64,000 bases of DNA from Reticulitermes speratus (taxonomy: Eukaryota > Arthropoda > Insecta > Blattodea > Rhinotermitidae): assembly GCA_021186555.1 (NCBI GenBank), contig JAJKFL010000012.1:5432894-5496893 (forward strand), written 5' to 3'. Both the position numbers and the translations under genes were made by a program. Below are positions 44,508 through 56,984 of the stretch, piece by piece (position 1 is the stretch's first letter; every line of letters starts with the position of its first letter). The notes below the pieces were generated by a model that made no database searches, was not told the DNA's origin, and saw only the letters and a program-made list of their open reading frames with translations.

Positions 44508-47500
44508 TGTCGCTACAAACAGATTTAGGATTACAAATTTTAAGTTAAAATAATTAACTTCAAGTAGAGTTTGTTGGAGCAAGTTGTGCAGTTGTCATGC
44601 AGCCACTTTTCACAGACCGAGCGTTTTATCCAGTCGCATTCCTCTTTTGTTACACAGCAGTATTGCTTACATTCTTTACAGCGGTCACTGTCATCATTTT
44701 TATCAGAATTAGAATTCGGAGTGTGAAACTTTTCTTGAAATTACTCTTCATATGTTTGGCTTTTAGTTTCTTCTTCTGGATGATTGGCGAACTAGTGAGA
44801 ACTCCCCATGGAGACTTCTCGTTACCCTTGTTGGCCCCGAGTTTGATAATTTTGGTGGAGGGGACAATTCCATGAATTTTGGTTCGCGTTTCTTCTCAGA
44901 AACATGGATGGATGTTGATGGATGGACGGATGCAGGAATGAAGGCGCGCCTTTTTAATGCGTTCTTTAACACGGAGCAGGGATAAATAAATTATATTACA
45001 GTCGGTAGGCGACAGTTTTGTAGTCTTTCATTAACATATCGTTGAAAATGCAGCATACAGTTTGATGTATGAGTATAGGTCAACGTAGCGAGTTAGAGTA
45101 TAAGTGGGGCAACGTTACCCATCGTTCAGTGGGGCGACTGTACCCAAATGTGGAGCAAAGAATCCCCGGCTGATCACGTGACAGTAGCGTGGTTTACGAA
45201 AGTATCTAACTATATAAAACTCTACAGAACAAGTCACTCTTCTTTTCACGCAAACTGTTGGGAAAATTACTATATGCATAAGCTAAAGAATAGCTCCCTG
45301 AAATGTATACGGTTACAAATGACGTTACTTACTTTACAAAAGAATGTTAGTGCGTTGAGAAAAACTCAGCAACTGTCACTTGCACAATCCCAGAATCACC
45401 ACTGGAAGAACTTCTAGCTGCGCAGTATGTGCAGCTTCCTAGAGCTGAGGTTTCGAAGTAACTGATGTTGGGGCACAACTAGTCAGTGGCGCAAATTTGC
45501 CCTTTTTCCCCTATCGGCAGCTGCACCCAGTTATGACAGCGACGGAAATTTCGTCATGTAAAAGAACTGGCGATAACGGTTATCAAGTCGATAGGACCGG
45601 GGAGGGGCGTGGAAGGTTGCTTTAAAATGGCGCATGAGGAAAAACAAGTCAGGAAAATAAGAATGCACGAACAAAGGACGAATCGGACGAGCAGTTTCGA
45701 CAGACCGAAACATGTGAACTGCCAATAGTATCACACGTTGTGTTCGTTGTCAAACATGATAGGTGACTCCATCATAAGGCTGACAGTATCTGTTGCTATG
45801 TGTATATATACTCACATATGTGTGTATTTGTCATTACCTTTAAGTACAGTTTCATTATAACACTGTGCTCAACCAATCACATCCACCGCTGTACGTTAGG
45901 CACCTTCAAGACATTCTGACTCACAATACTCGACAGCCGTTTTCTGTTAACAAACTTTATGTCAAATATCTTATTGACTGCCTATTAAAATTGTGTAAAC
46001 GTATTAATTCCATAAAATAAATTCTTTGTTAGTGAAGAGAGGATGAAGAATGAATTGAATTCAGTGGAATTCATAATGTTAACAATTAGTGAATATATAC
46101 TCCATTATATATTTTTAACGGGAAACTTAAGTTCGAAAATACTACAGTGCAGAAACCTCTAAAGATGTCTGAAGTATATACTAAATATGCTAAATTGTAT
46201 TAAATGTTATAACAGATTTGTACTTAATGGTTTACTGTTTGTCAGTGTCTGCATGACTGACTGACTGACTGACTGACAACCAACCAAATGTGCTACCGAA
46301 CTACTAGCACACGAGCTGCGTGACAAAATATTCGTAGCTGTGTACTGGACTTGCTGTGTAGACTGGCTGTCGAAGGTAGAAGCTGTTTAAGTGACAGACT
46401 GACCAACTGAGCATCAAAGTAACTCTTTGTTTGAGAGCAGCATAGCTAATCATGGACCGGTCTGTGGAGATATTTCAATCTTAATTCACAACTTTATAGC
46501 CTACAACATAAAATATATTTATGGAATATTATGGAATATTTTATGGAATGCATGTGTCCAACGTGATGGAATCATTTGCGGCAGTAGTCGGCGGTTTGTG
46601 TCGAGCCGAGATGCATGTTTGTTGCTTGCCTGACCAACACAGGTGGAGTTCACAGCAGGCTTGCTGACTTACTGGTATGTGATGATAAGTCAGTGTACAG
46701 AGCAGTGATACATAGTGATAAGTAATTATATTACAGTACACACAGTGATGTTACTTCTGATTTGACTGAAGAGGGTCAACAAACTGTTTGTTAACTTGAG
46801 AAAGAAGTGTAATGTATGTGCATAATCTTTCTTATTTATATTGCAATAATTTGTTTCATGCAGTCCACATGTTTTAGAAGCAGCTTATCTTACAGTCCCA
46901 AATACATGTTTTGTTCTAGACAGGAATTACATTATTAAAAATTCTAGATTTCTTGTTACTGTTCTGATCTCCGTATGTACTGTCTTATCGACTAGTATTG
47001 ACTGATCACAACACTTAATCAACACAAGCACAACACAATAACACAAGTCAAGATGCATTCAATAAATGCAGCAGCTCCAAAATTAGTCAATGGTTGATGA
47101 ATGCAACCTGTTAGCTCATCGTACTGATATGTAAGGCACAAACAAGACACAATACCCCCTTCTCCTCAGACACCACCTACATTATACCAGCAATCATACA
47201 CTAGGTAAGCTGCAGTACCAAACTGGCACTGTGCACGCTGCACATGTTCTCAAGACTATGTCTGATTAGTTTCACTTGAAACTTAAAAAGTGCCTTTTTA
47301 CCTTAATACTGTAAGAGCTACTGAAAACCAGGACTGTCCCAGGAGAACAGAGATAAGTTGGAGATTAATATGCAAGTCATTTAATGCAATCAATTAGTAG
47401 GGTTCAACAGGAACAGAGAAAATTCCAAACAGGAGGGCGTATCAGTAACACAGCACTTTATTATTTATAAGATAAGCAGAACAAATTTACATAAAACAAT

Positions 47501-47628
47501 GGCTACAATTTTTAGTTATTCTTCACCCAACGTCAGGCCAACTGAAAGTATACAGAGAAGTATTCAAACACGTTTTGTACATGAAAGCAGATGTCTGATA
47601 TCTCAGTAAATCTGAGTAAGTGTTCAAG

Positions 47629-47710
47629 TACAGGGCATACACAAAAGGATGGTGCGGTTTTAATAGTGTTCACTATTAAAACCGCACCATTCTTTTGTGT
47701 ATGCCCTGTA
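47629..47710. mobile_element. Near-perfect 82-bp hairpin inside a unit B-specific insertion
   Basis: TACAGGGCATACACAAAAGG and its reverse complement enclose arms of 40 bp with a two-base loop. The TACAGGG end recurs at 47,863 (TACAGGGTCATTATATTATT), hinting at a MITE. Unit A lacks the whole insertion. Confidence 0.7.
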
Positions 47711-48104
47711 TATTCATATCTCACACATGTCTGTTATGTGGAATTTGATTTCACTATACAATGTTTGAAATGATTTCTTAGTATTATTTATGTTGAATTT
47801 CCATGTACATAAAAGCGACTTGTATTAATACGGTGATTATCTCCCTACATACAGGGTCATTATATTATTCTGACCCTCAATTATCACTACATATGTTAGG
47901 GAAACTGTTTGTGATATTTTGATGGATTACTGATGTGTCAGAGCGCCTACAGATTACAGATAGTATGAGGCACAGCATATAGCAGGGGAAAATGTATGCA
48001 ATTATTGTACATTATAATCCTGCACTTAAAGATAAGTGAATATGCTTCAACCTCATTTATTTTTATTTTTATGCAATTATAAACAGATGATATTAAAAGA
48101 TAAA

Positions 48105-48265
48105 TTAAGGAAAAGGAATTGGAGGGTGTGTACAGGATTTATGTGGCTCAGAACAGAGAGCAGTGGTTAGCTTTTGTGAACGTGGTAATGAAACTGTGGG
48201 TTCCGTAGAAGGTAGGGAGCCTCTCAACTAGCTGAGGAACTATCAGCTTCTCAAGATGGGCTGTG
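48105..48265 (+). mobile_element. LINE 3' fragment in unit B
   Basis: Copy of the unit A fragment (GGCTCAGAACAGAGAGCAGT, CTCAACTAGCTGAGGAACTA), inherited by duplication. Confidence 0.7.
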
Positions 48266-48452
48266 CTGCATTTACTTAGTAAATCGTTCAGTTATAAATA
48301 TTTATAATTAAAATCCTGACTGCAATATAGGCATGGTATTATTTTGTTACAACAGCTAGCAGTCAACAGGAAGTACATAAGTCAGAGTACTAAGCAGGGA
48401 AATGCGAAGTTACGGTAAACGATTTAAGATGAAGGGGGTAACTAGCATCTTG

Positions 48453-48890
48453 CTAGTCACTATCCTCAGAGTCAGAGACAGCCTCGTTCACAACTGTCTT
48501 AGCTGCAGTGCTACCTCCGATACTTCCTACTATACCACCAACGAGTCCGCCAATAAAAGCACCAGGCACAGCTCCAGCTCCACCAAACGCTGCTCCAATC
48601 GCTCCACCAATATAGGCACCAGCAGTACTTGCTGCCGCAGCCGCTGCCTGGCCACCAGTCACTGATGCTACTGCTCTTAATGTGCGCTTTCCTAGACGTT
48701 TCTTCTTTGTCTTTGTAAAGTCAGTATAAACGGCTTTACCTACTTGGTATGTATCTCCTGTAATGCCTGTGATACCTGGAGCATTTCGTAATAAGTTGGT
48801 GGCATTTTCAAGACGTCCAGACGTTTCAGATTCTTCTGATGATGATGTTTCAGATTCTTCTGATGATGATGTCGACCCAACATCTGTCAT
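48453..48890 (-). CDS. Glycine-zipper small protein, unit B
   Basis: 145 residues. The N-terminus holds two tandem SSSEESET repeats (serine/acidic, CK2-like), then GRL...TYQVGKAVYTD, the basic KTKKKRLGKR, a glycine zipper with no charged residue over about 60 positions (GAYIGGAIGAAFGGAGAV, GAFIGGLVGGIVGSIGG), and acidic SDSEDSD. From GRL onward it is almost identical to the unit A protein; before that the reading frame differs. The unit A start ATG is ATAG here, so translation must start at the next ATG. A potential splice acceptor TTTGTTGACAG lies 15 nt upstream. Looks intact; function unknown, membrane association likely from composition. Confidence 0.72.
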   Translation of the reverse strand: MTDVGSTSSSEESETSSSEESETSGRLENATNLLRNAPGITGITGDTYQVGKAVYTDFTKTKKKRLGKRTLRAVASVTGGQAAAAAASTAGAYIGGAIGAAFGGAGAVPGAFIGGLVGGIVGSIGGSTAAKTVVNEAVSDSEDSD

Positions 48891-49045
48891 CGTGAAATTC
48901 TATTTCTGTCAACAAACAAGTGATATAAGATTCTATATTGTTCACACCGTGCATTTTCATATGATCACACATTTTTTAAACCAACAAAATGCACACCTCT
49001 TGTTTATTATACAATATAACTTATTTGCACAATAAAATCAGTGCA

Positions 49046-49087
49046 ACATGTTTCGGTTCCCTATTATGGAACCATCATCAGGGACCC
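49046..49087 (-). ncRNA. Hammerhead-like motif, unit B
   Basis: Same core and helix II as the unit A copy (CTGATGA at 49081-49075, GAAAC at 49054-49050); again no helix I. Confidence 0.45.
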
Positions 49088-49390
49088 GTACCGTTACACA
49101 AAATCACAGAACAACAAGTGAAGGTACATATTAAAAGGTCAAGATGTAAGATGTAGGTTTTGTCAGTTGCTATTTGTGGGTCCGCTGAAAGTTAGATTTA
49201 AACACAAAGTTAAAATTAGATAAAACATATACATCAAATTTTTGTATGGATATATAAGAAACTGATAAGGCAGAACGGCTGTTCAAATAGCAACACTGTA
49301 CATAGCTGCGTGTCAGACGTCGTGTTTATCTATGGAAGGCTAGGACAGTACTAGTGGTAACTTGAAACAGCAGTTGTAGGTGGGTCTAGG

Positions 49391-49411
49391 TCACGTGATG
49401 GCGTGACGTCA
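49391..49411. promoter_or_regulatory. E-box plus CRE upstream of the unit B glycine-zipper gene
   Basis: TCACGTGA (49391-49398) and TGACGTCA (49404-49411), unchanged from unit A, about 500 bp upstream of the start codon. Confidence 0.4.
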
Positions 49412-50348
49412 CTGGAAGTCGTAGAGGAGTCGGAAAATTGGACTATATTCTCCTGCGTTTTGTTCACGGACAAGTTTTTTATTCCGTGCATGTAACTGAA
49501 TGTAAAACTGTTCGAAGGAATTCATATAAGTGTCTTTATTTTCCTGTTTGAGTAATGTATCAATGATAACGTGGGCTCATGTAAACTGGGCAGACACAGA
49601 AGGAAATTCTCCCATTTTATAAATGTGATATTTGCAAAGCTAAAATTAACATTTTTAACAGTTTTGCCATTTGAAAAAATATCGTGTCCAGTACACCCGA
49701 CATATTGCATCATGCTGCGAAAACAGACTGTTTTTTGCCTTACACTTTCCTTATCATAAAAATAAAACTGTAGTGTCCAACTTACGTTTATAAGTAAAGT
49801 ATATTTTCATATACAGTTTGACATTAGGTACTTCATCTCACCGAAAGAAATTATCGACAGAGTACTTAAGTTTCCGATACTCCCCGACTTTTCCCCTACA
49901 TGCATCGCCAACCATGGGCTCAGGTCCATGTAGCTTTATACTCATGCTTCTTAAAATGATTGTAGGCCTATTGTAAAATTATGTAATCTTTACATAATAT
50001 AACCATAAGAAATGGTAATATTGTATATGATTATCATATAGGCAGTTGAATAATTACAGCTTTGTATGACTATTCGAAAAATTACTTGTTGACTGATCTT
50101 ATCTGAAGAAAGCTGCTGATTTTGGTGTTATTTAAACTAAATTTCGCAGACAGCGATATTGCTCGGCTACCTAAACGAACAGGAAGTTATCAGCTAAGTT
50201 TAAAGGTAACTGCAGGCAGCCTCTGTTGTGCGTCACGACAATACCGCGAGGAGTGGATGAAGACGCTAAGATAGACGAGGTACTGCGTTGGAATTATCGT
50301 AACTGCGGACAGTAGATGGCTATGTAGCTTGCCTGTTAGAAACACATT

Positions 50349-50594
50349 TTTTTGTATGTCTCGATAACCCTATATGGGCCTGGGCCTCCTCGTTTCGTCG
50401 AGTTTTCATGATCTCACTTTTTAGACACACCACAGTCGGTAGGACTCCTCTGGACGAGGGACCAGCTCGTCGCAGACAACACACAACACTCGCAAGAGAC
50501 AGACATCCATGCCTTCGGCGGGATTCGAACCCACGATCCTAATAAGCGAGCGGCCGAAGACCCATGCCTTAGGCCGCACGGCCACTGGGATCGG
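50349..50594 (-). mobile_element. SINE S1 in unit B
   Basis: Duplicate of the unit A SINE; one target-repeat copy has changed to GTTGGAAATACATT, and part of the body near 50,475 is deleted. Confidence 0.85.
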
Positions 50595-51202
50595 CGTTGG
50601 AAATACATTAGATGATATAAATTAAACTCAATGATAACAGATAACATGCGAGGTATCGGACAGAAGGAGTGTGAAGGCAGTACAGGTAGTTCAGAATTTC
50701 GTGTTTCCTGTTACACCCAAAATCTTGCCCTTCATTAATTTTGAGCAGGGATGAACACTTCACATAAGCAGGTTAGTCTTGCGGACTACGCATTTGTATA
50801 CGTCACTGCAGGCTTCCTACGCGATATTGATGAGATCTGCGCTCACCTGAGGTATTACGCAGCGTCGGACGGTAACCCTTTACCGACGTTTCGGGACAAC
50901 GTCAAGGGTCAAGAAGTCCGTCGTTTGTACACTGAGAAAATGAAGTATTTCCATGCATTTAAAATTTATTTTTGAACAACCAGTACTCCCTTAACTATCC
51001 AAGAAAGTCGGAGTTGATAACCGGTTGCCCATCGATTGTACGAGTAACCTGAGCATGATTAAACACCCAGTCCACATCCTGACACACGTTCTGTTTAGGA
51101 TCCAGTCTAATATTATCCTCTCACCTGCTTCTAGATTAAAGAAATTAAGGGCATGAAAACAAGGGTAACAAGACATTGCCAAATATGTTTTCTTCGTAAA
51201 AA

Positions 51203-51383
51203 TGTAAAGTTCTCCCTAGAACAGGCCACGAAGGCCCAGAGGGGGAGTAGAGGTATAGCTGTACTCTTTCTTTAACCTCGGCGCTAGATGGTGGTGGGTG
51301 GTCAACTCCACGCCCCGGCCGCTTTACCCCCGGGAAAGAGACCCGGTACCCATTGTACAGGAGGCTGGGTGGGCCCCAGGTTC
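51203..51383 (-). mobile_element. Truncated SINE S2 in unit B
   Basis: Copy of the unit A fragment, with the same headless right edge at GGGCCCCAGG. Confidence 0.75.
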
Positions 51384-51554
51384 TGTTCGTAATATTAACT
51401 TAGATGTTCGACTATGTAATTTATATTTACTGCTCAAGCCTGCAAAGTAAACAGTTTCAATACATTTTCCAGCTGTGTCAGCGTGCTGCTGTGGACGTGT
51501 GTATCAGCGTTGTGAGCTGAATTTTCCTTTCCCCTGATTTACAATGTAAAACGG

Positions 51555-51745
51555 TGTAGCATGATCCACACCCATTCTAGGGCCCAAGATATTCAATGGT
51601 CACCGGCGACTTTTCCCCGGGAGCTAAGCGGTCGGGGCGTGAGTGTTAACACCCACCTCCACGGAGTTGAGAGTGGAATGCGTGGAACGATGCCTCCACT
51701 CTTCCTATATGCCTGCATGGTGTGCTTAGGGACGACGTGGACCTT
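51555..51745 (+). mobile_element. SINE S4 body in unit B
   Basis: Copy of 44,095-44,280 (GGGAGCTAAGCGGTCGGGGC, CTGCATGGTGTGCTTAGG). Confidence 0.6.
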
Positions 51746-51778
51746 TTATTTTACTGATTTGCAAATCACAGCAACTAG

Positions 51779-52355
51779 GAGACTGTCTGCTGTGTATGTA
51801 GACTGTCTGCTGTGTATGTAGACTGTCTGCTGTGTATGTAGACTGTCTGCTGTGTATGTAGACTGTCTGCTGTGTATGTTAGACTGTCTGCTGTGTATGT
51901 AGACTGTCTGCTGTGTATGTAGACTGTCTGCTGTGTATGTAGACTGTCTGCTGTGTATGTAGACTGTCTGCTGTGTATGTAGACTGTCTGCTGTGTATGT
52001 AGACTGTCTTTCTGTGTATGTAGACAGTCTGCTATGTGTGTAGGCTGTCTGCTGTGTATGTAGACTGCTGTGTATGTAGACTCTTTCTGTGTATGTAGAC
52101 TGTCTGCTATGTGTGTAGGCTGTCTGCTGTGTATGTAGACTGTCTGCTGTGTATGTAGACTGTCTGCTGTGTATGTAGACTGTCTGCTGTGTATGTAGAC
52201 TGTCTTTCTGTGTATGTAGACAGTCTGCTATGTGTGTAGGCTGTCTGCTGTGTATGTAGACTGCTGTGTATGTAGACTCTTTCTGTGTATGTAGACTGTC
52301 TGCTATGTGTGTAGGCTGTCTGCTGTGTTTGTAGACTGTCTGCTGTGTATGTAGA
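51779..52355. repeat. 20-bp minisatellite at the B/C junction, about 29 units
   Basis: Same unit as at 44,323 (GACTGTCTGCTGTGTATGTA) but roughly three times longer. A higher-order block of variants (TTTCTGTG, GCTATGTG) appears twice, near 52,010 and 52,200. Its length is not a multiple of three and it carries no stop on one strand, which creates a spurious 228-codon frame. Confidence 0.93.
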
Positions 52356-52417
52356 CTTGTCGCTACAAACAGATTTACGATTACAAATTTTAAGTTAAAG
52401 TAATTAACTTCAAGTAC

Positions 52418-55400
52418 AGTTTGTTGCAGCAAGTTGTGCAGTTGTCATGCAGCCATTTTCCACAGACAGCGTTTTATCCAGTCGCATTCCTCTTTTGTTA
52501 CACAGCAGTATTGCTTACATTCTTTACAGCGGTCACTGTCATCATTTTTTATCAGAATTAGAATTCGGAGTGTGAAACTTTTCTTGAAATTACTCTTCAT
52601 ATGTTTGGCTTTTAGTTTCTTCTCCTGGATGATTGGCGAACTAGTGAGAACTCCCCATGGAGACTTCTCGTTACCATTGTTGGCCCCGAGTTTGATGATT
52701 TTGGTGGAGGGGACAATGCCATGAATTTTGGTTCGCGTTTTTTCCTCAGAAACCTGGATGGATGTTGATGGATGGACGGATGCAGCAGTGAAGGCGCGCC
52801 TTTTTAATGCGTTCTTTAACACGGAGCAGGGATAAATAAATTATATTACAGTCGGTAGGCGACAGTTTTGTGGTCTTTCATTAACATATCGTTGAAAATG
52901 CAGCGTACAGTTTGATGTATGAGTATATGTCAACGTAGCGAGTTAGAGTATAAGTGGGGCAACGTTACCCATCGTTCAGTGGGGCGACTGTACCCAAATG
53001 TGGAGCAAAGAATCCCCGGCAGATCACGTGACAATGGCGTGGTTTGCAAAAGTTTCTAACTATATAAAACACTACAGAAAAGGTCACTCTCCTTTTCACA
53101 CAAACTGTTGGTAAAAATTACTATATGCATAAGCTAAAGAATAGCTCCCTGAAATATATAAGGTTACAAATGACGTCACTTACTTTACAAAAGAATGTCA
53201 GTGCGTTGAGACAAACTCAGTAACAGTCACTTGCACAATCCCACACTCACCACTGGAAGAACTTCTAGCTGCGCAGTATGTGCAGCTTCCTAGAGCAAAT
53301 GTTTCGACGTAACTGATGTTGGGGCACAACTAGTCAGTGGAGCAAATTTGCCCTTTTTCCCCTATCGGCAGCTGCACCCAGTTTTGACAGCGACGGAAAT
53401 ACAGGCGATAACGGTTATCAAGTCAATAGGACCGGGGAAGGGCGTGGAATGTTGATTCGAAATGGCACATTAGGAAATATAAGACAGGAAAATAAGAATG
53501 CACAAACAAAGGACGAGTCGGACGAGCAGTTTAGACCGGCCGAAACATGTGAACTGCCAATAGTATCACACGTTGTGTTCGTTGTCAGACATGATAGGTG
53601 ACTCCATGTGGAAGGTTGACAGTATCTGTTGCTATATGTATATACTCACATGTGTGTATATTTGTCATTACCTTTAAGTACAGTTTCATTATAACACTGT
53701 CTTCAACCAATCACATCCACCGCTGTACGTTAGGCACCTTCAAGACATTCTGACTCACAATACTTCGACAGCCGTTTTCTATCAAGTATGTTTATATAAA
53801 ATATGTTAGTGACTGCCTATTAAAGTTGCTTAAACCTATTAGTTTCATAAAGTAAATTCTTTGTTAGTGAAGAGAGGATGAAAAATGAATTTAATTCAGT
53901 GGAATTCATAATTTTAACTATCAATGAATATATACTCCATGATATGTTAACTGGAAACTTAAGTTCGAAAATACTACAGTGCAGAGACCTCTAGAGATGT
54001 CTGAAGTATATACACAATATGTTGAGTGTATAAAATATTATAATACATTTGTATTTAATGGTTCACATTTTGTCAGTGTCTGCATGACTGACTGCCTGTG
54101 AAGCATAAATGTGTTACCGAATTACTACCAAACGAGCTGGTAAAGTTCTCCGTAGAACAGGCCATGAAGCCCCAGAGGGGGAATAGAGGTATAGCTCTAC
54201 TCTTTCTTTAACCCTGGCACTAGATGACGGTGGGTGGTCAACTCCACGCCCCTGACGTTTACCCCCGGTAAAGAGACCCGGTACCCATTGTATAGGAGGC
54301 TTGGTGGGCCCCAGGGTGATCTGGACGTGTGGTGAATATTTCGCCCACACCGGGATTCGATCCGCGGATCATCCAGCTCGTAGCAAGTCGCTATACCGAC
54401 TATGCTATCCCGGCCCACACCAAACGAGCTGCGTAACAAAATATTTGTAGCTGTGTACTGGACTTGCTGTGTAGACTGGCTGTCGAAGGTAGAAGCTGTT
54501 TAAGTGACAGACTGACCAACTGAGCATCAAAGTAACTCTTTGTTTCAGAGTAGCATAGCTAATCATGGTCCAGTCTGTGGAGATATTTCAAACTTCATTC
54601 ACAACTTCACAGCCTACAACGTGAAATATATTTTAAATTTTGCCCTATCGAATATTTTATGGAAATTATGTAGCCTACGTGTTGGAAACATTTGTGGTAG
54701 TAGTCGGCGCCTGGTGTCGAGCCGATATGCATGTTTGTTGCTTGCCAAACCAACACAGGTAGAGTTCACAGCATGCTTGCTGACTTACCGGTATGTGATG
54801 ATAAGTCAGTGTACAGAGCAGTGATAACTAAAATAAATAATTATCTTTCACTGCACACAGTGATGTTACTTCTGATTTGACTGAAGAGATTCAACAGACT
54901 GTTTGTTAACCTGATAAATGACACTGTTATGTATATGCATAGTCCTTGTTATTTATATTGCAATAATTTGTTTCATGCAGTCCACCAAATTTGAGAAGCA
55001 GCTTATCTTACAGTCCCAAATACATATTTTGTTCTAGACAGGAATTACATAATTAAAAATGCTAGATTTCTCCTTACTATTCAGATCTCCGTATGTACTG
55101 TCTTATCGACTAGTATTGACTGATCACAACACTTAATCAACACAAGTACAACACAATAAAACAAGCCAAGATGCATTCAATAAATGCAGCAGCTCCAAAA
55201 TGAGTGAATGGCTGAAGAATGCAACCTGTTAGCTCATCGTACTGATATGTAAGGCACAAACAAGACACAATACCCCCTTCTCCTCAGACACCACCTACAT
55301 TATACCAGCAATCATACACTAGGTAAGCTGCAGTACCGAACTGGCACTGTGCACGCTGCACATGTTCTCAAGACTATGTCTGATTAGTTTCACTTGAAAT

Positions 55401-55450
55401 TTAAAAAGTGTCCTTTGACCTTAATACTATAACAGCTACTGAAAACCAGG
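52418..55450. repeat. Tandem unit C (truncated, no glycine-zipper gene)
   Basis: Follows unit A landmarks up to CTGAAAACCAGGA at 55,438-55,450, where A and B continue toward the LINE scrap and gene but C switches to unrelated sequence. It therefore lacks the glycine-zipper gene, its E-box/CRE and the hammerhead-like motif. Confidence 0.88.
54140..54418 (-). mobile_element. SINE S2, full length, private to unit C
   Basis: 279 bp with target duplication ACCAAACGAGCTG at 54127-54139 and 54419-54431. Units A (near 39,265) and B (near 46,310) have the empty site, so it inserted after the duplications. Confidence 0.9.
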
Positions 55451-56984
55451 AAGTTGAATTATACTTCCATCTACCGCCAATCTGTAAGAGCTTGTAAATG
55501 TTTATTTACGTGTTTCTTGCAAATCTTCACGATGTTGAACTGTAGTATGTTAACTTGTACAGGCTTAAACCCAAAAACCTCAGAATTGTGCCCCTCTGCC
55601 TGTAAATACAGATGTGACCGGATTAGTTACGCAACCTGTGTACTAGGCAAGTCTAGCACTGTTCTGTACTTGCCGTCGCAGTAACTGACTGACTGCTAGC
55701 AATGTTGAGTATATCTGCAACGTGGGCAGTGTGAATTGTGAAGTATGCTGGAAAGTATTAGGACTTTTATAGATAATGAACGTTATAACAATTATTTTTT
55801 ATCTTGCTTTATTGTAGTTGGCAGAAATACATTTTGCAATATAACACGAGTTGTAAGATGTAAAAACATATAACAATATATTAGAAATATATTACACAAT
55901 TCTTGCCAGAACTCTTATTTAGTGGATTATGCAAAATGATGAATCTTTTAAGATTTACTTCTAAACGTACACCCTGTAGTACAGTGTTTATTACCTAATG
56001 ACGATTCACGAGATAATGGACACATGTTACTGATACACCATGTACATATAATAGTGAAATAGCAGATAGGTACAAACAGACATACCTGTTTGAGAAAGGC
56101 AAAGCTTCTCACCAATATATCCCTTAAGTAAATTCTTTCGTTAATAAAATAATCCTATAATGGCAGATTAAAAAGTCTGGTCATCGTGCATCCTCGACTT
56201 CCCTCTGCTGAAGTACTGGTTAGGTCAAGATATTGTGAATGGTAGCGACACTTTTATTGTTGTAATTGTTAGCCACAAAACAATTTGGAATAAACATTTG
56301 GTTAGAACCACAGGAATTTGTGGAAAATTCGAAAAGTTCTTTAATTTTGACAGTATTTAAAATTAAGATGAGGAGGTAATTAAATATTTGTTTGGTACAC
56401 GCAAAAAGAGACGATTAAAAGCAGTCTTTAAATGCACCTGAGTATAATTCACAATGACAGACTGGAAATTCCGTCTTCAATGTAAAGGAAGGAATTCGAT
56501 TTTCACTAACTACAATCCCTGGAGGGGCTTGAGACCTTTAGGGCGTAAGTAGCATGACAGAATGTTGACAATACAGTACAAAATGAAGATGAACTATGCA
56601 ATTAGTTCAATAAAAATGTTTCACTTCCATCGTTAAATACTTAAAAAAGGCGTGATTACAATTACATATGTTCCGGCTTTATTTCTCGTAACTAGCTTCT
56701 TCGATTGACAACGATAAGAAGGAAAGCACATGAAAATTCCGAAGAACAGACCGACAGAGGAATAAGAAATAAAATAATAATGGGAGTAAAAGAAGTAGAA
56801 TAAAGTGGCGAATAATCAGACGAACCAAGAAGAGCATAAGGAGAAAACCACAAAATGGAAAAGAAGAAGTATGAAGTCACACAAGAAGGATAAAGAGGAT
56901 GAGAAGAATTTATTTGTAACAGAATTCCTCACACTCAGTACAAATGTCAGACACTTCCTCTATCTCTTCTTCTTCAAAAGTAGG

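Larger units (their letters stand above)
37593..44562. repeat. Tandem unit A of the glycine-zipper array
   Basis: Starts at TTTTGTTGCAGCAAGTTGTG, which recurs at 44,565 (unit B) and 52,420 (unit C). Landmarks repeated in order: a hydrophobic plus-strand frame, an E-box, a GACT microsatellite, ACCCCCTTCTCCTCAGACAC, a LINE scrap, the glycine-zipper gene, a hammerhead-like motif, an E-box/CRE pair, a SINE, an S2 fragment, an S4 fragment and a minisatellite. Long stretches are almost identical between A and B. Confidence 0.92.
44563..52417. repeat. Tandem unit B of the glycine-zipper array
   Basis: Same landmark order as unit A. Differences: a roughly 440-bp insertion (about 47,485-47,930), a longer 20-bp minisatellite at its right end, and fewer GACT repeats. 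Frames at 45148-45417 (WSKESPADHVTVAWF...) are open in B only and broken in A and C, so I do not call a gene. 45,420-48,100 and 49,410-50,340 have no other supportable gene. Confidence 0.92.

Noticed and set aside
45148..45417. 90-codon frame in unit B (WSKESPADHVTVAWF), possibly a THAP-like or coiled-coil protein
   Set aside because: Units A and C are broken by stops and indels in the same stretch, and no zinc-ligand pattern is complete.
51779..52355. CRISPR-like array
   Set aside because: The repeats are head-to-tail with no unique spacers, and the sequence is a eukaryotic nuclear locus.
51746..52432. 228-codon minus-strand frame rich in Thr, His, Gln and Tyr
   Set aside because: It is the 20-bp minisatellite read without stops; a 20-bp unit cycles through all three frames and carries no stop on this strand. 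The flanks add no protein-like sequence.
54197..54439. 80-codon minus-strand frame
   Set aside because: It lies wholly inside the full-length SINE S2 at 54140-54418.
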